Positions 15,246 to 25,068 of a stretch of 45,701 nucleotides of DNA are shown here, piece by piece. Every line of letters starts with the position of its first letter. The stretch's first letter is position 1. Source of the DNA: Alistipes sp. (GTDB taxonomy: Bacteria; Bacteroidota; Bacteroidia; Bacteroidales; Rikenellaceae); contig JAFWYM010000003.1 of assembly GCA_017517705.1 (NCBI GenBank), positions 1 to 45,701 of the forward strand, read 5' to 3'. The position numbers and the translations under genes were made by a program. The notes beneath the pieces were generated by a model, which did not search any database, was not told the origin of the DNA, and saw nothing but the letters and a program-made list of their open reading frames with translations.

Positions 15246-17897
15246 TTAGTACATATAGTCGTACTGCGAGTAGCTCTTGTCGTACTTAAGGTCGGCCAGC
15301 GATGCAGCCTTTACGCCGATGTTGAATGCCCAGCTGCGGTGGTTACCGAAGGGTATCCACGTGAAGGACATCTGCCAGCAGTGCAAGTCGCGCGTGATGG
15401 CTATGGATGTCATCGACATCTTGCGTGCTGTGAAGTCGTAGCCCGACGTGGCTGTAATCATCAACTTGGGCGTGAGTCGGACGCTGGCGTTTAAGTTGAC
15501 CGTCTGTTGCAGGTTCTTCTTATATCCCGTTGTGCCGTTATTCACCAGCTGTGCGCTATAGCTGAAGCTGTAGTTGAAGCCTAAGTTCCACGGTATCGAG
15601 AAGTCGTAGTATTGTCCTGCCATCCATTGTCGTCGCATTGCGGGGTTGAGCTGCCCGTAGGGGTCGCTCCACGAGTTGAAGTACTCGGCAGGGATGGAGG
15701 TGATGTCGTTGCCCGCAACACGCGATTTGTCATCGCGCGACTTGAAGGTGTAGCCGAAGCTCCAACTTGCCGACTGTATACGTCCCGGTAGGCCACGGCT
15801 CCACATAAGCTTATTGTAGCGCACACCCTGGGGCGACACCTCGTAGGGGTCGAGCGTGATCGAGAGGTTGAGGGCTATATTCTGGTAGATGGTCGTACGC
15901 AGCTGTATCGGCAGTGTCGACAGTCGCATAGAGTCTGCCAAGAAGTTGTACGAGCCGTTTATCGATATCTGGTCGATGAGCTTAACCTTCTTGACCGTAT
16001 CTTTCGTGCGTATCTTGGCCTCGAGCGTCTGCGATAGGCCGAATGTGAGGTTTAGCTGCTGTCCGCTGCCCGGCACGCCGTAGGCGTTATCCGTGAAGGG
16101 GGAGTATACCTTGAACCTACCCGTCGTGTCGGTCTGCACCGTCTCGTAGAAGCCGTACTTCTGGCTGCTGAAGTCGGGGGCATAGCTGAAGCCTATGTTG
16201 GGGGTGAGTGTGTGGCGCACAGCCTGGAGCTTGCGCTCCTTCTTCTTCGCTACGTAGGTACCATACACCGTAGTATTTGCCGATACCGAGGCGTTGTAGT
16301 TATATAGGCGCCAGAAGCCATATTCCGGGGCGAGGGTCTCGAGCGTGCGCGTCTCGTTGTTCCACTGCTGGCTCACCTTCTTGAAGTACCAGCGCTCGGT
16401 GTAGTTGAACGAGGGGCTCACGTTGATGTAGTTGAAGAGCGATAGCGACGTAGACACGGGTATGGTGTGCTGTATACCGTTCTTCATATTTTGGAGTGTC
16501 TCCTCTGTGAACACCTTATCCTCGGTGGTGTTTACGGTGTTTGTCATCTTCATCGAGTAGCTCATCTTGATCTTCTCGTACCAGCGTGTCTTGCCTATGG
16601 CCTCCTTACGCTTGAAGGGGTTGAAGCTGGCGACGTTGAAGGTGATTGTCGGGAGCGTCACGGCGATAGTCTTATTCTTAGAGTTCTGCGACACCGACAT
16701 ATTCAGCGACAACGAGAAGGGTGTGCCCTCCCAGTTCTTCGAATACGAGATTGAAGAGTTGGTCTGCGTGGCGAGGATGTCGTTGACGTTGGTTGCCGAG
16801 TAGCGGCTGTAACCACTCGATGTGAGGTTCACCGATGCCGAGAATGTCGAGCCGGGGTTGGCCTTGGCATCCTGCGAGTGTGTCCACTGTATCTTGTAGT
16901 TATTCTGCTGCACGAAGTCGGCCTCGCCCTTCTCACCCGTGCGTATTGCCGAGTACTGGAGGTTGAAGTTACCGCGGAACTTATATCGCTTGACGTACTG
17001 CGATACGGCAGATACCTCCCACGAACCGAGGGTGTAGATGCCACCACGTATGGCTAAGTCCATATGCTCGCCTAAGGTGAAGTAGTAGCCTAAGTCGCGG
17101 ATGAAGAAACCCTTGGCATCCTCACCGTATGTCGGCATGAGGATACCCGACTTTGGGCCCATGTGTATCGGGAAGAAGGCCTCGGGGATGCCGGGGAAGT
17201 AGATGGGCACATCCTCCATCACGAGGTAGGCATATCCCGTGACAATCTTCTTGCCGGGGATAACCTTCGCCTGTGTCATTGCTAAGTAGAAGTGGGGGTG
17301 GTCGGTGCAGTCGCACGTGGTGTACATACCGTTGCCGATATGTATCGTCTCGTCGGGGTGCATTTTCACGCTGCTACCGATAAGCCATCCGTCGCCCTCC
17401 TGTGTTGCGATACCCTTAATCTTGGCCTTGCGTGAGTCGAGGTTGTAGGTGATCGTATCCATCGAGTAGGGTGCGCCTCCATCGGTGAACTCGGGGTGTG
17501 TCTTTGTGGGCTTGCCATCGACCGTATCCGAGGGGTAGCCGTGGGCGAAGATATCCTTCGTCTGCATATCTACGCGCATAAAGTCGGCCTTGAGGTTCAT
17601 ACCCTGATATGTCACATCGCCTGTTTTGTAGCTGTATATCATCTTATTCGTGGCGTCAAAGACGACGGAGTCAACAGCCTTACCCTCGATGATGTCATCG
17701 AACATCGGTGTGGAGGTGCGACGACGGGTCGTATTGTCGGCAGATGTGTCCCTTTGGCCCACGGGTGTGTCGACGCTATCGCGGCTCTGGAATAGACCAA
17801 AACCGCCCGCACCGGCACTTGAGAGGCCGAATGTGAGGCACACGAACGCAGCAACGAGCAGCGCAGATGTTAGATATTTTAAGAATAAATGTCTCAA
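15246..17897 (-). CDS. lptD: Outer-membrane LPS-assembly protein LptD-like
   Basis: 883 residues. A signal peptide covers about residues 1-30 (hydrophobic LTSALLVAAFVCLTFGLSS). Residues about 65-250 resemble the OstA/LptA N-domain (AVDSVVFDATNKMIYSYKTGDVTYQGMNL region, DTITYNLDSRKAKIKG), and VYFPGIPEAFFPIHMGPKSGILMP-like text (here PIYFPGIPEAFFPI) leads into a long C-terminal beta-barrel with alternating polar and aromatic residues, as expected for LptD. It would insert lipopolysaccharide at the cell surface. Bacteroidetes LptD proteins diverge from E. coli; the assignment rests on the domain order and these segments. It is divergent from the amidase gene. Confidence 0.82.
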   Translation of the reverse strand: MRHLFLKYLTSALLVAAFVCLTFGLSSAGAGGFGLFQSRDSVDTPVGQRDTSADNTTRRRTSTPMFDDIIEGKAVDSVVFDATNKMIYSYKTGDVTYQGMNLKADFMRVDMQTKDIFAHGYPSDTVDGKPTKTHPEFTDGGAPYSMDTITYNLDSRKAKIKGIATQEGDGWLIGSSVKMHPDETIHIGNGMYTTCDCTDHPHFYLAMTQAKVIPGKKIVTGYAYLVMEDVPIYFPGIPEAFFPIHMGPKSGILMPTYGEDAKGFFIRDLGYYFTLGEHMDLAIRGGIYTLGSWEVSAVSQYVKRYKFRGNFNLQYSAIRTGEKGEADFVQQNNYKIQWTHSQDAKANPGSTFSASVNLTSSGYSRYSATNVNDILATQTNSSISYSKNWEGTPFSLSLNMSVSQNSKNKTIAVTLPTITFNVASFNPFKRKEAIGKTRWYEKIKMSYSMKMTNTVNTTEDKVFTEETLQNMKNGIQHTIPVSTSLSLFNYINVSPSFNYTERWYFKKVSQQWNNETRTLETLAPEYGFWRLYNYNASVSANTTVYGTYVAKKKERKLQAVRHTLTPNIGFSYAPDFSSQKYGFYETVQTDTTGRFKVYSPFTDNAYGVPGSGQQLNLTFGLSQTLEAKIRTKDTVKKVKLIDQISINGSYNFLADSMRLSTLPIQLRTTIYQNIALNLSITLDPYEVSPQGVRYNKLMWSRGLPGRIQSASWSFGYTFKSRDDKSRVAGNDITSIPAEYFNSWSDPYGQLNPAMRRQWMAGQYYDFSIPWNLGFNYSFSYSAQLVNNGTTGYKKNLQQTVNLNASVRLTPKLMITATSGYDFTARKMSMTSIAITRDLHCWQMSFTWIPFGNHRSWAFNIGVKAASLADLKYDKSYSQYDYMY

Positions 17898-17914
17898 AAT
17901 TCAATAATTTTTTG

Positions 17915-17939
17915 TAACTTTGCCGACGATGTCGGCAAA
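17915..17939 (+). promoter_or_regulatory. Amidase promoter -7 element overlapping an inverted repeat
   Basis: TAACTTTG at 17915-17922 is a -7 element for the plus strand. It overlaps a perfect inverted repeat, TTTGCCGAC (17919-17927), GAT, GTCGGCAAA (17931-17939), that covers the expected start of transcription near 17929. This is where an operator would lie. No good TTG is found 19-21 bases upstream. The 120-base leader also holds ACCGGG/CCCGGT at 17944-17949 and 17969-17974. Confidence 0.5.
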
Positions 17940-18011
17940 ACAAACCGGGCGTAGGGTTTTGTAGCTATCCCGGTGGTGGTCTGTGGCCGATATCAACCGT
18001 GTTACAACCCG

Positions 18012-18019
18012 CAAAGATA
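18012..18019 (-). promoter_or_regulatory. Candidate -7 element of lptD
   Basis: Minus-strand TATCTTTG lies about 115 bases before the lptD start. There is no clear TTG 19-21 bases further upstream, so support is moderate. The transcript would run through the amidase promoter, giving overlapping divergent leaders. Confidence 0.45.
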
Positions 18020-18049
18020 GTAAAATTTTTGCATTAAATTGACTTATTT

Positions 18050-19150
18050 ATGAGAAATCTCATAATTGCCCTTGTGCTCCTTGTTCTACTACCCGTAGGT
18101 GCTAACGCCTCAGTGTCGGAAAATGTTGCGCCCGAGGGTAGGAAAAGGGTGGTCGTCATAGATCCGGGCCATGGTGGTCCGCGTCCGGGTAAGGTGATGA
18201 AGGATATCGCCGAGGAGGACTACGTGCTGGATGTCTCGAAGGAGGTGCGCAGGCAGCTCAGGACGAAGATGTCCAACTTAGATGTATATCTCACGCGCTC
18301 GTCGGACTCTGCCTACCACGAGAAGCAGGCCGAGGATAACAAGCGTCGTGCGGAGTTCGCGAATCGTAAGGGTGCCGACCTCTATGTCTCGATACACGCC
18401 AATGCCCACGAGAAGACGACGGTCAATGGTTGTGAGGTGTGGGTGCTCACGCTCAACGAGCGTCTTATGAATCAGAATCAGGGACAGGCGGCGCGCTATG
18501 CCGACGATGGCGACTTCATCGACCCGAAGGATATAGACCGCACGTCGCAGGGCTTTATGATGGCGGTGGCGCGACAGCTCGAGAATGAGCCCTTCAGTCG
18601 CTTCTTTGCCCAGGAGTGTTGTCGTAATATGTCGAGCTATGGCCTTAAGAATCTGGGAGTCAAGGCGGGGCCCGTCTTTACGGTGCTCTACTACTTCGAG
18701 GGGCCGGGTGTCATCGTTGAGTTGGGATACCTGACCAATAGCGATGACTACGCCTACCTATCGAAAAAGGGCTCTAAGACAGAGATGGCCACGGCTATAA
18801 GCGATGCCATCGTAAGCTATTTCAAGGCGTTGGATGGTAATGTGGAAGAGGCGCCCAACGAGGAGCCTGCTGCCGAGGAAGAGGAGACCATGGAGCCCGA
18901 GTCTCTCACGGAGGGCTATACCATACAGCTTCTGTCGAGCACCGTGGAGGTCGACAAGAACGACTATCAGTTCAAGTCGTACAAGGGTCGCGTGGCGTTA
19001 TATATGGGCACGGGACGCTACAAATACAAGTATTGTTACGGTAGCTATGCTACACGTGAGGCCGCTGCGGAGGAGCTTGCTCGCGTGCGTGAGACATTTA
19101 AGGATGCCTACGTGGTGCGATTTAAGGATGGAAATATAGTTACGAAATAG
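18050..19150 (+). CDS. N-acetylmuramoyl-L-alanine amidase with C-terminal SPOR-like domain
   Basis: 366 residues. The signal peptide is residues 1-20 (cut near GANA). The Amidase_3 (AmiC type) domain covers about 33-260: VVVIDPGHGG with zinc ligand H41, E55/E56 as the next ligand, SIHANAHE with the third, and VIVELGYLTN with the catalytic glutamate. An acidic linker (about 265-290) leads to a SPOR-like domain (GYTIQLLSS to the end), which binds denuded glycan at division sites. The enzyme cuts the stem peptide from peptidoglycan and probably works in cell separation. The MCE gene follows after 35 bases. Confidence 0.92.
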   Translation: MRNLIIALVLLVLLPVGANASVSENVAPEGRKRVVVIDPGHGGPRPGKVMKDIAEEDYVLDVSKEVRRQLRTKMSNLDVYLTRSSDSAYHEKQAEDNKRRAEFANRKGADLYVSIHANAHEKTTVNGCEVWVLTLNERLMNQNQGQAARYADDGDFIDPKDIDRTSQGFMMAVARQLENEPFSRFFAQECCRNMSSYGLKNLGVKAGPVFTVLYYFEGPGVIVELGYLTNSDDYAYLSKKGSKTEMATAISDAIVSYFKALDGNVEEAPNEEPAAEEEETMEPESLTEGYTIQLLSSTVEVDKNDYQFKSYKGRVALYMGTGRYKYKYCYGSYATREAAAEELARVRETFKDAYVVRFKDGNIVTK

Positions 19151-19185
19151 GCGTGAAGCAAGGAAATAATTAAAACAAAAGGAAT

Positions 19186-20166
19186 ATGAAACTGAGAAGA
19201 GAGTTTAAGATTGGCGTATTTGCCGTGATCGTCATCTGTGTGGCGTGGTGGGGTATTAAGTGGCTCGGAGGTCAGAATATCCTCCTTCAGAGCAACATCT
19301 ACTATGTGTACTACGACGATGTGTCGGGCTTGCAGGAGTCGTCGCGCGTGAAGCTGCGTGGTGTCGAGGTGGGTAACGTCCGCGATATCAGCCTCGAGAA
19401 GGAGCGTGTGAAGGTGGAGATTGCCGTCGAGAGTAATTATGCCTCGATGATTCCCGCAAATTCGGTTGCCGAGATTGGTGCTGCGGGTCTTATGGGTGGC
19501 GTGGAGATCGTCATCATCCAGGGTGATGCTGCTGAGCCGATAAAGAAGGGTGCTACGCTCGAGGGACGCATAAAGCCCGATATGATAGGCTCGTTGGCGG
19601 ATAAGGGCACGGCGCTTATCGATGGTCTGAACGAGACGGTTGATGGCGTCAACCAGCTTATCAGCAGCAACAGCCAGAATATCACCGACCTTGTGGCTAA
19701 CTTAGAGTCTATGTCGCAGTCGATAGATGGTATTCTTGCGGCTTCGGCTCCCGATATCAACAAGGCTGTCGACGATCTTAGTACTTTCACAGCGACGCTC
19801 TCGGCCAACACCGAGCGTGTGGAGTCTATGCTCGAGAATCTCGATACCTTCACGGGTGACCTCGCGGAGGCGGATGTTATCAACCAGCTCACTACTACCG
19901 TGGCATCGCTCAACCAGGTGCTTGCTGCCATCGAGAATGGCGAGGGCTCTGTGGGTAAGCTGCTTACGGATGAGGAGCTCTATAACTCGCTCACGACGGC
20001 TGGCGACAACCTCGGCTTATTGCTCGAGGACTTGAAGGCCAATCCTATGCGCTATGTACACTTCTCGCTCTTCGGACAGTCTGATGAGAAGGCTGCGAAG
20101 AAGGCAGCAAAGGAGGCGGCAAAGGCTGAGAAGAGGGCTGCAAAGGCACTTGAGACCGTAGAGTAG
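19186..20166 (+). CDS. MCE-domain (MlaD-family) protein
   Basis: 326 residues. An N-terminal membrane helix (FKIGVFAVIVICVAWWGIKWL) is followed by one MCE domain (about 38-115: YYDDVSGLQESSRVKLRGVEVG, here quoted in part, GAAGLMGGVEIVI). The rest is a long helical, probably coiled-coil, stretch rich in Asn, Leu and Ser, ending in a lysine/alanine-rich tail (KAAKKAAKEAAKAEK). MCE proteins such as MlaD carry lipids between membranes together with an MlaE permease and MlaF ATPase; neither is here. It lies between amidase and mutS2 and probably belongs to the same transcript. Confidence 0.88.
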   Translation: MKLRREFKIGVFAVIVICVAWWGIKWLGGQNILLQSNIYYVYYDDVSGLQESSRVKLRGVEVGNVRDISLEKERVKVEIAVESNYASMIPANSVAEIGAAGLMGGVEIVIIQGDAAEPIKKGATLEGRIKPDMIGSLADKGTALIDGLNETVDGVNQLISSNSQNITDLVANLESMSQSIDGILAASAPDINKAVDDLSTFTATLSANTERVESMLENLDTFTGDLAEADVINQLTTTVASLNQVLAAIENGEGSVGKLLTDEELYNSLTTAGDNLGLLLEDLKANPMRYVHFSLFGQSDEKAAKKAAKEAAKAEKRAAKALETVE

Positions 20167-20191
20167 TATCACACCATTGCTGTAGGCAGAG

Positions 20192-22681
20192 ATGATATAT
20201 CCGTCGAATTTTGAGCAGAGGGTAGGCTTCGATCGTATTCGTGAGGCTATCATCGAGCGTTGCACCATGCAGTCGGCACGCGATGTCATTGCGGGTGAGG
20301 TCTTCACGCGCTCACGCCGCGAGGTGGAGCGTCGTCTGGCCCTTGCCGACGAGATGCGCCTGATGCTCACGATGGAGACGGGTGTCGCCATAGGCGAGCA
20401 GGAGGATCTGCGCGCTATCGTCGATAAGGTTGCTGTTGAGGGCTCGTATCTCACGGTCGAGGAGGCTGTGACGCTTCTCGGTGGCTTGCGCTCGGCAGCA
20501 GCAATCGTAGGCTTCATTCTCTCGCGCAGGGAGCCTAACTATCCCTCGCTGAGGGCTATAACCGCGGGCGTCACGGTATTCCCGGAGTTGCAGCGCGAGA
20601 TTGAGCGTGTGGTGGACGATGCGGGTGAGGTGCGCTCGTCGGCATCTGCGGAGTTACAGGATATACGTCGCGCCATACGCGAGCATGAGGGCCTTGTGGC
20701 CAAGCGCCTGCAGCAGGTGTTGCAGAGGGCAAAGGCTCAGGGCATCGTCGAGGCCGACGCTATGATATCGATACGCGATGGCCATGCCGTGATACCCGTA
20801 TCGGCAGCCAATAAGCGTAAGTTGTCGGGATTCATCCACGATGAGTCGGCCACGGGGCGTACCTTCTATATCGAGCCCGTTGAGGTGGTGGAGCTGAACA
20901 ACGAGCTTAGGGAGCTGGAGTATGCCGAGACCCGCGAGGTGGTACGCATCCTCACGGAGCTCACGGCTGTGTTGCGCCTCGATGTTGAGGGGCTTGCGCG
21001 TATCGAGGGCTACCTTACGACCATCGATGCTCTTAGGGCTAAGGCACGCTGGGCGATGGATAATGGTGCCGTGAAACCCATAATATCTACCGAGGGGCGT
21101 CTGTTGCTACGCAAGGCTCGCCATCCTCTGTTGGAGCGCACGTTGAAGGAGCAGGGCAAGGCTATCGTGCCGCTGGATATGGAGCTCAATGCCGAGCAGC
21201 GCATACTCGTAATCTCGGGCCCCAATGCCGGAGGTAAGTCGGTATGTCTCAAGACTACGGGTATATTGCAGTATATGGTGCAGTGCGGCTTCCTGGTGCC
21301 GGTGTTGGAGAACTCGGAGTTCCCGATGTTCGACTCACTGATGATAGACATCGGCGATCAGCAGTCGTTGGAGAACGACCTCTCGACATACTCGTCGCAC
21401 CTATTTAATATGAAGGCTATGCTGCAGGAGGCCTCAGAGCGCACGTTGATACTCATCGATGAGTTCGGCTCGGGCACGGAGCCCACCATAGGTGGCGCCA
21501 TATCCGAGTCTATCCTCGAGCGTTTCGTGGAGCGTGGAGCCTATGGTGTGATTACGACGCACTATGCCAACATCAAGTACTTCGCATCGCGCAACGAGGG
21601 TGTGGCAAATGGTGCTATGGCCTTCGATGTTAAGAATATACAGCCACTCTTTAGCCTTGAGATGGGTAAGCCCGGAAGCTCGTTTGCTATCGAGGTGGCA
21701 CGAAAGATAGGCCTGCCGGAGGATATCGTCCGCAAGGCTATGGATAAGGCGGGCGAGGATCATATAAACCTCGAGAAGCAGCTTCGCGAGATTGCCCGCG
21801 ACAAGCGTTACTGGGCGGAGAAGCGTGACCGCATACGCCAGACGGATAGGAAGGTGGAGCAGCTGGAGCAGACATATAGCGATAGGCTGCAGAGCATCAA
21901 GGATGAGCGCCGCGAGATTATCGAGCGGGCACGTCGCGAGGCCGAGGAACTTATCGCCTCGGCTAACCGCCAGATAGAGAATACGATACGCACCATCCGC
22001 GAGTCGCAGGCCGAGAAGGAGCTCACGCGCTTGGCACGCAAGGAGTTGGAGACGTTTGCCGAGGGTGTTGATGGCCGAAGTGGCGCTAAGGATGACCGCA
22101 TAGAGCGCGAGATGGAGCGCTTGGCACGTCGCAGGGAGCGCCGTGAGCAGAGGGCAGAGAATCGCCAGAGGGGCATAGAGCCGGCAAGTAAGCCCGCGGA
22201 GCCTAAGCCTCAGGTGATAGAGGTAGGCACGAAGGTTAAGATGGAGGGGCAGACGGTGCCCGGCATTGTGGAGTCCATCAAGGGCAAGCGTGCGCAGGTG
22301 GCCTTCGGAAATATGCGCATGACGGTGGAGGTGGCACGCCTCAGGGCTGTGTCGGGTGCCGAATATAGGGAGGCTACACGTCCCACGATGGCACGCACGG
22401 TGGTGTCGGTCGACATACGCGAGCGCAAGCTCAACTTCCGCGACACGATAGATGTGCGCGGTATGCGTGCTGTGGAGGCACTGGAGGCTGTCGAGGATCT
22501 TGTGGATGATGCTCTTATGGTAGGTGTGGGCAGCGTGACGATACTTCACGGCAAGGGCACGGGAGCCCTCAAGGAGGAGATACGTCGCTATCTGCGCACG
22601 GTAAAGGATGTGGCAACCATTGCCGACGACCACGCTGACCGTGGTGGTGCCGGCATCACGCTTGTCACGTTCAAGCAGTAA
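20192..22681 (+). CDS. mutS2: MutS2 family DNA/ribosome-associated ATPase with Smr nuclease domain
   Basis: 829 residues. The ABC-type ATPase has Walker A GPNAGGKS at 343-350 and Walker B LILIDEFGSGTEP. A long coiled coil (about 510-660), charged and rich in Glu and Arg, follows, then a KOW-like segment and a C-terminal Smr domain (DVRGMRAVEALEAVEDLVDD, ILHGKGTGAL). MutS2 lacks the mismatch-recognition domain of MutS; family members act on branched DNA or on collided ribosomes. Which applies here is not decided by sequence. It lies 25 bases after the MCE gene. Confidence 0.94.
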   Translation: MIYPSNFEQRVGFDRIREAIIERCTMQSARDVIAGEVFTRSRREVERRLALADEMRLMLTMETGVAIGEQEDLRAIVDKVAVEGSYLTVEEAVTLLGGLRSAAAIVGFILSRREPNYPSLRAITAGVTVFPELQREIERVVDDAGEVRSSASAELQDIRRAIREHEGLVAKRLQQVLQRAKAQGIVEADAMISIRDGHAVIPVSAANKRKLSGFIHDESATGRTFYIEPVEVVELNNELRELEYAETREVVRILTELTAVLRLDVEGLARIEGYLTTIDALRAKARWAMDNGAVKPIISTEGRLLLRKARHPLLERTLKEQGKAIVPLDMELNAEQRILVISGPNAGGKSVCLKTTGILQYMVQCGFLVPVLENSEFPMFDSLMIDIGDQQSLENDLSTYSSHLFNMKAMLQEASERTLILIDEFGSGTEPTIGGAISESILERFVERGAYGVITTHYANIKYFASRNEGVANGAMAFDVKNIQPLFSLEMGKPGSSFAIEVARKIGLPEDIVRKAMDKAGEDHINLEKQLREIARDKRYWAEKRDRIRQTDRKVEQLEQTYSDRLQSIKDERREIIERARREAEELIASANRQIENTIRTIRESQAEKELTRLARKELETFAEGVDGRSGAKDDRIEREMERLARRRERREQRAENRQRGIEPASKPAEPKPQVIEVGTKVKMEGQTVPGIVESIKGKRAQVAFGNMRMTVEVARLRAVSGAEYREATRPTMARTVVSVDIRERKLNFRDTIDVRGMRAVEALEAVEDLVDDALMVGVGSVTILHGKGTGALKEEIRRYLRTVKDVATIADDHADRGGAGITLVTFKQ

Positions 22682-22704
22682 TAAGGATATAAAGAACTAT
22701 AGAT

Positions 22705-25068
22705 ATGAATTACCTATTGTCGGAAATAGCCCGTATTGTGGGCGGAGAGCTTCAGGGGGCAGACCTCAGGGTTCGTGAGGTGGCCACCGACTCGCGTAGC
22801 GTTGTAGCTAGCGAGGGTGTCGTATTTGCTGCCATCGACGGCAAGAACCACGATGGTCATAACTACATACGTCGTATGTCGGAGCGTGGCGTCGAGGCCT
22901 TTATTGTCGAGCGGGATGTGGAGCTGCCGACAAAGTGTTGTGGCGTCGTGCGTGTGGACTCGACGCTTGATGCGTTGCAGCGCCTCGCGGCGTATCACCG
23001 TAGCAACTTCAAGGGTACGGTGGTAGCCATCACGGGCTCCAACGGTAAGACTATCGTCAAGGAGTGGGCGGCACGCTCTATGCCCGATAGGGTGCGCTCG
23101 TTCGCCTCGCCCAAGAGCTACAACTCGCAGCTCGGCGTGGCGCTATCGCTCGTGATGCTCGAGGGCAACGAGGAGGTGGCATTCATCGAGGCGGGCATAT
23201 CGCAACCCGGGGAGATGGAGCGCTTGGAGCGTATGATACGCCCCGACATCGTTGTGGTGACATCTATAGGTGATGCTCACTCGGCAAACTTCGCGTCGGA
23301 GCAGGAAAAAATCGAGGAGAAGCTCATCTTGGCACGCGAGGCTAAGACAATAATATATAGCAGGGAGTATCCCACGTTGGCGTCGCGTATTGAGGCGCGC
23401 TATGGCGATCGTGAGCTTATAGACAGCAGTCACGAGACGGTGGACGATGCCATGGAGCTCAACGACGCCCTTATGGTCGATGCCTACCACGTGCAGGCGT
23501 TGATGCGTAAGCTCGGCTATAGTGTCGATGGCGCTATATTCTCGGCAAAGGTGGCGATGCGCCTGGAACTTAAGGAGGGCATCGACGACTCGATGATTAT
23601 AGACGACACCTACAACTCGGATATCAACTCCGTCATCGTGGCACTCGACGCCCTGCATCTGCAGTCTATGGGGCGTAGGCGTGTGGCTGTAATATCGGAC
23701 ATCCGCCAGAGCGGCATGGAGCCTGAGGAGTTGTATGGTCGTGTGGCGGAGGCTGTGCGTAAGGCTGCTGTCGACCATCTTATATGTGTGGGCGAGACTA
23801 TTGCTCTGTATCAGAGCCTCTTCCCGCGCGGCACGTCGTTCTACCTCACGACGGATGAGCTCATCGAGAACTTCTCGCGCGAGCGCTGGGCACACTCGGT
23901 GATACTGGTTAAGGGCAGCCGTGATAGCCGCTTTGAGCGTATTAGCCGCCTCTTGGAGCGTAGAACGCATACTACAACCCTCGAGGTTGACCTTGCGGCT
24001 ATGAAGAAGAACCTCAATTACTTCCGTCGTCATCTGCCGCAGCACCACCCCATGGTTGCTATGGTCAAGGCCTCAGGCTATGGTACGGGAGATGTGGAGG
24101 TTGCGCGTATGCTTCAGCACGAGGGTGTGCGCTACCTTGCTGTGGCGTTTGCCGATGAGGGTGTGACGCTGAGGTCTAAGGGCATAACGATGCCTATTGT
24201 CGTGCTTAATGCCGACGAGGAGAGCTTCGATGTGATGATAGCCCACGACCTTGAGCCCGAGATATATAGCTTCCACTCGCTCGATGCCTTCCGTCGTGCC
24301 GTGCATCGTGCGCATCGCGAGGCGTACCCCATACATGTGAAGCTCGATACGGGTATGCACCGCTTAGGATTTATTGACGACGAAGTAGACCTCTTGGGTC
24401 GCGCCATACACCACGACACGGCGCTCCACGTGGCATCGATATTCTCGCACCTAAGCTCTGCGGATGTGCCCGAGGAGGATGACTTCACGCGACGACAGAT
24501 TGCCGACTTCGACTATATGAGCCAGCAACTCACCGAGTGGCTCGACTATAAGCCGCTGCGCCACATTGCCAACTCGGCAGCCATCGTGCGCTTTGCGGAG
24601 GCATCGTTCGATATGTGCCGCTTGGGTCTGGGACTCTACGGCTATGGCTATGAGCATACCGAGGAGCTTATCCCCGTGGCGACGCTCTCTACACGCATCG
24701 TGCAGGTGCGCACGCTCGGCCGTGGCGAGAGTGTAGGGTATGGTCGCTCGGAGCGTACCGAGCGTGAGACCACGATAGCGACAATCCCTGTAGGCTATGC
24801 CGATGGCCTCGACCGTCATCTCGGTGGTGGCCGCTGGGAGGTAATCGTGGGTGGCAAGCGAGCAAAGATCATAGGTCGCGTATGTATGGATAGTGCGATG
24901 ATCGACATCACCGACATTGCGGGTGTGACCGTAGGCGATAAGGTGACGATATTTAGTGCCGAGAGGGGCAATACGTTGGAGGACATGTCGAGGGTGCTCG
25001 ACACCATACCTTATGAGATAATGACCTCTATATCGTCGCGCGTAAAGCGTATATACACTGAGAGATAA
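22705..25068 (+). CDS. murF/alr: Bifunctional MurF ligase and alanine racemase
   Basis: 787 residues. Residues 1 to about 420 are MurF (UDP-MurNAc-tripeptide:D-Ala-D-Ala ligase), with the ATP loop ITGSNGKT (K115) and YNSQLGVALSL. Residues about 424-787 are a PLP-dependent alanine racemase: K455 in MVKASGYGTG binds PLP, Y679 in SVGYGR is the second catalytic residue, and GRVCMD is the conserved C-terminal motif. The fusion supplies D-Ala and uses D-Ala-D-Ala in cell-wall precursor synthesis; it is common in Bacteroidetes. The usual MurF P-loop threonine pattern GKTTTK is GKTIVKEW here, as in other fused forms. Its stop codon overlaps the next start by one base. Confidence 0.94.
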   Translation: MNYLLSEIARIVGGELQGADLRVREVATDSRSVVASEGVVFAAIDGKNHDGHNYIRRMSERGVEAFIVERDVELPTKCCGVVRVDSTLDALQRLAAYHRSNFKGTVVAITGSNGKTIVKEWAARSMPDRVRSFASPKSYNSQLGVALSLVMLEGNEEVAFIEAGISQPGEMERLERMIRPDIVVVTSIGDAHSANFASEQEKIEEKLILAREAKTIIYSREYPTLASRIEARYGDRELIDSSHETVDDAMELNDALMVDAYHVQALMRKLGYSVDGAIFSAKVAMRLELKEGIDDSMIIDDTYNSDINSVIVALDALHLQSMGRRRVAVISDIRQSGMEPEELYGRVAEAVRKAAVDHLICVGETIALYQSLFPRGTSFYLTTDELIENFSRERWAHSVILVKGSRDSRFERISRLLERRTHTTTLEVDLAAMKKNLNYFRRHLPQHHPMVAMVKASGYGTGDVEVARMLQHEGVRYLAVAFADEGVTLRSKGITMPIVVLNADEESFDVMIAHDLEPEIYSFHSLDAFRRAVHRAHREAYPIHVKLDTGMHRLGFIDDEVDLLGRAIHHDTALHVASIFSHLSSADVPEEDDFTRRQIADFDYMSQQLTEWLDYKPLRHIANSAAIVRFAEASFDMCRLGLGLYGYGYEHTEELIPVATLSTRIVQVRTLGRGESVGYGRSERTERETTIATIPVGYADGLDRHLGGGRWEVIVGGKRAKIIGRVCMDSAMIDITDIAGVTVGDKVTIFSAERGNTLEDMSRVLDTIPYEIMTSISSRVKRIYTER

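Noticed and set aside
21434-22633. A 399-codon minus-strand open frame inside mutS2
   Set aside because: It is a shadow frame; the protein is Leu/His/Arg-rich without any domain, while mutS2 is complete on the plus strand.
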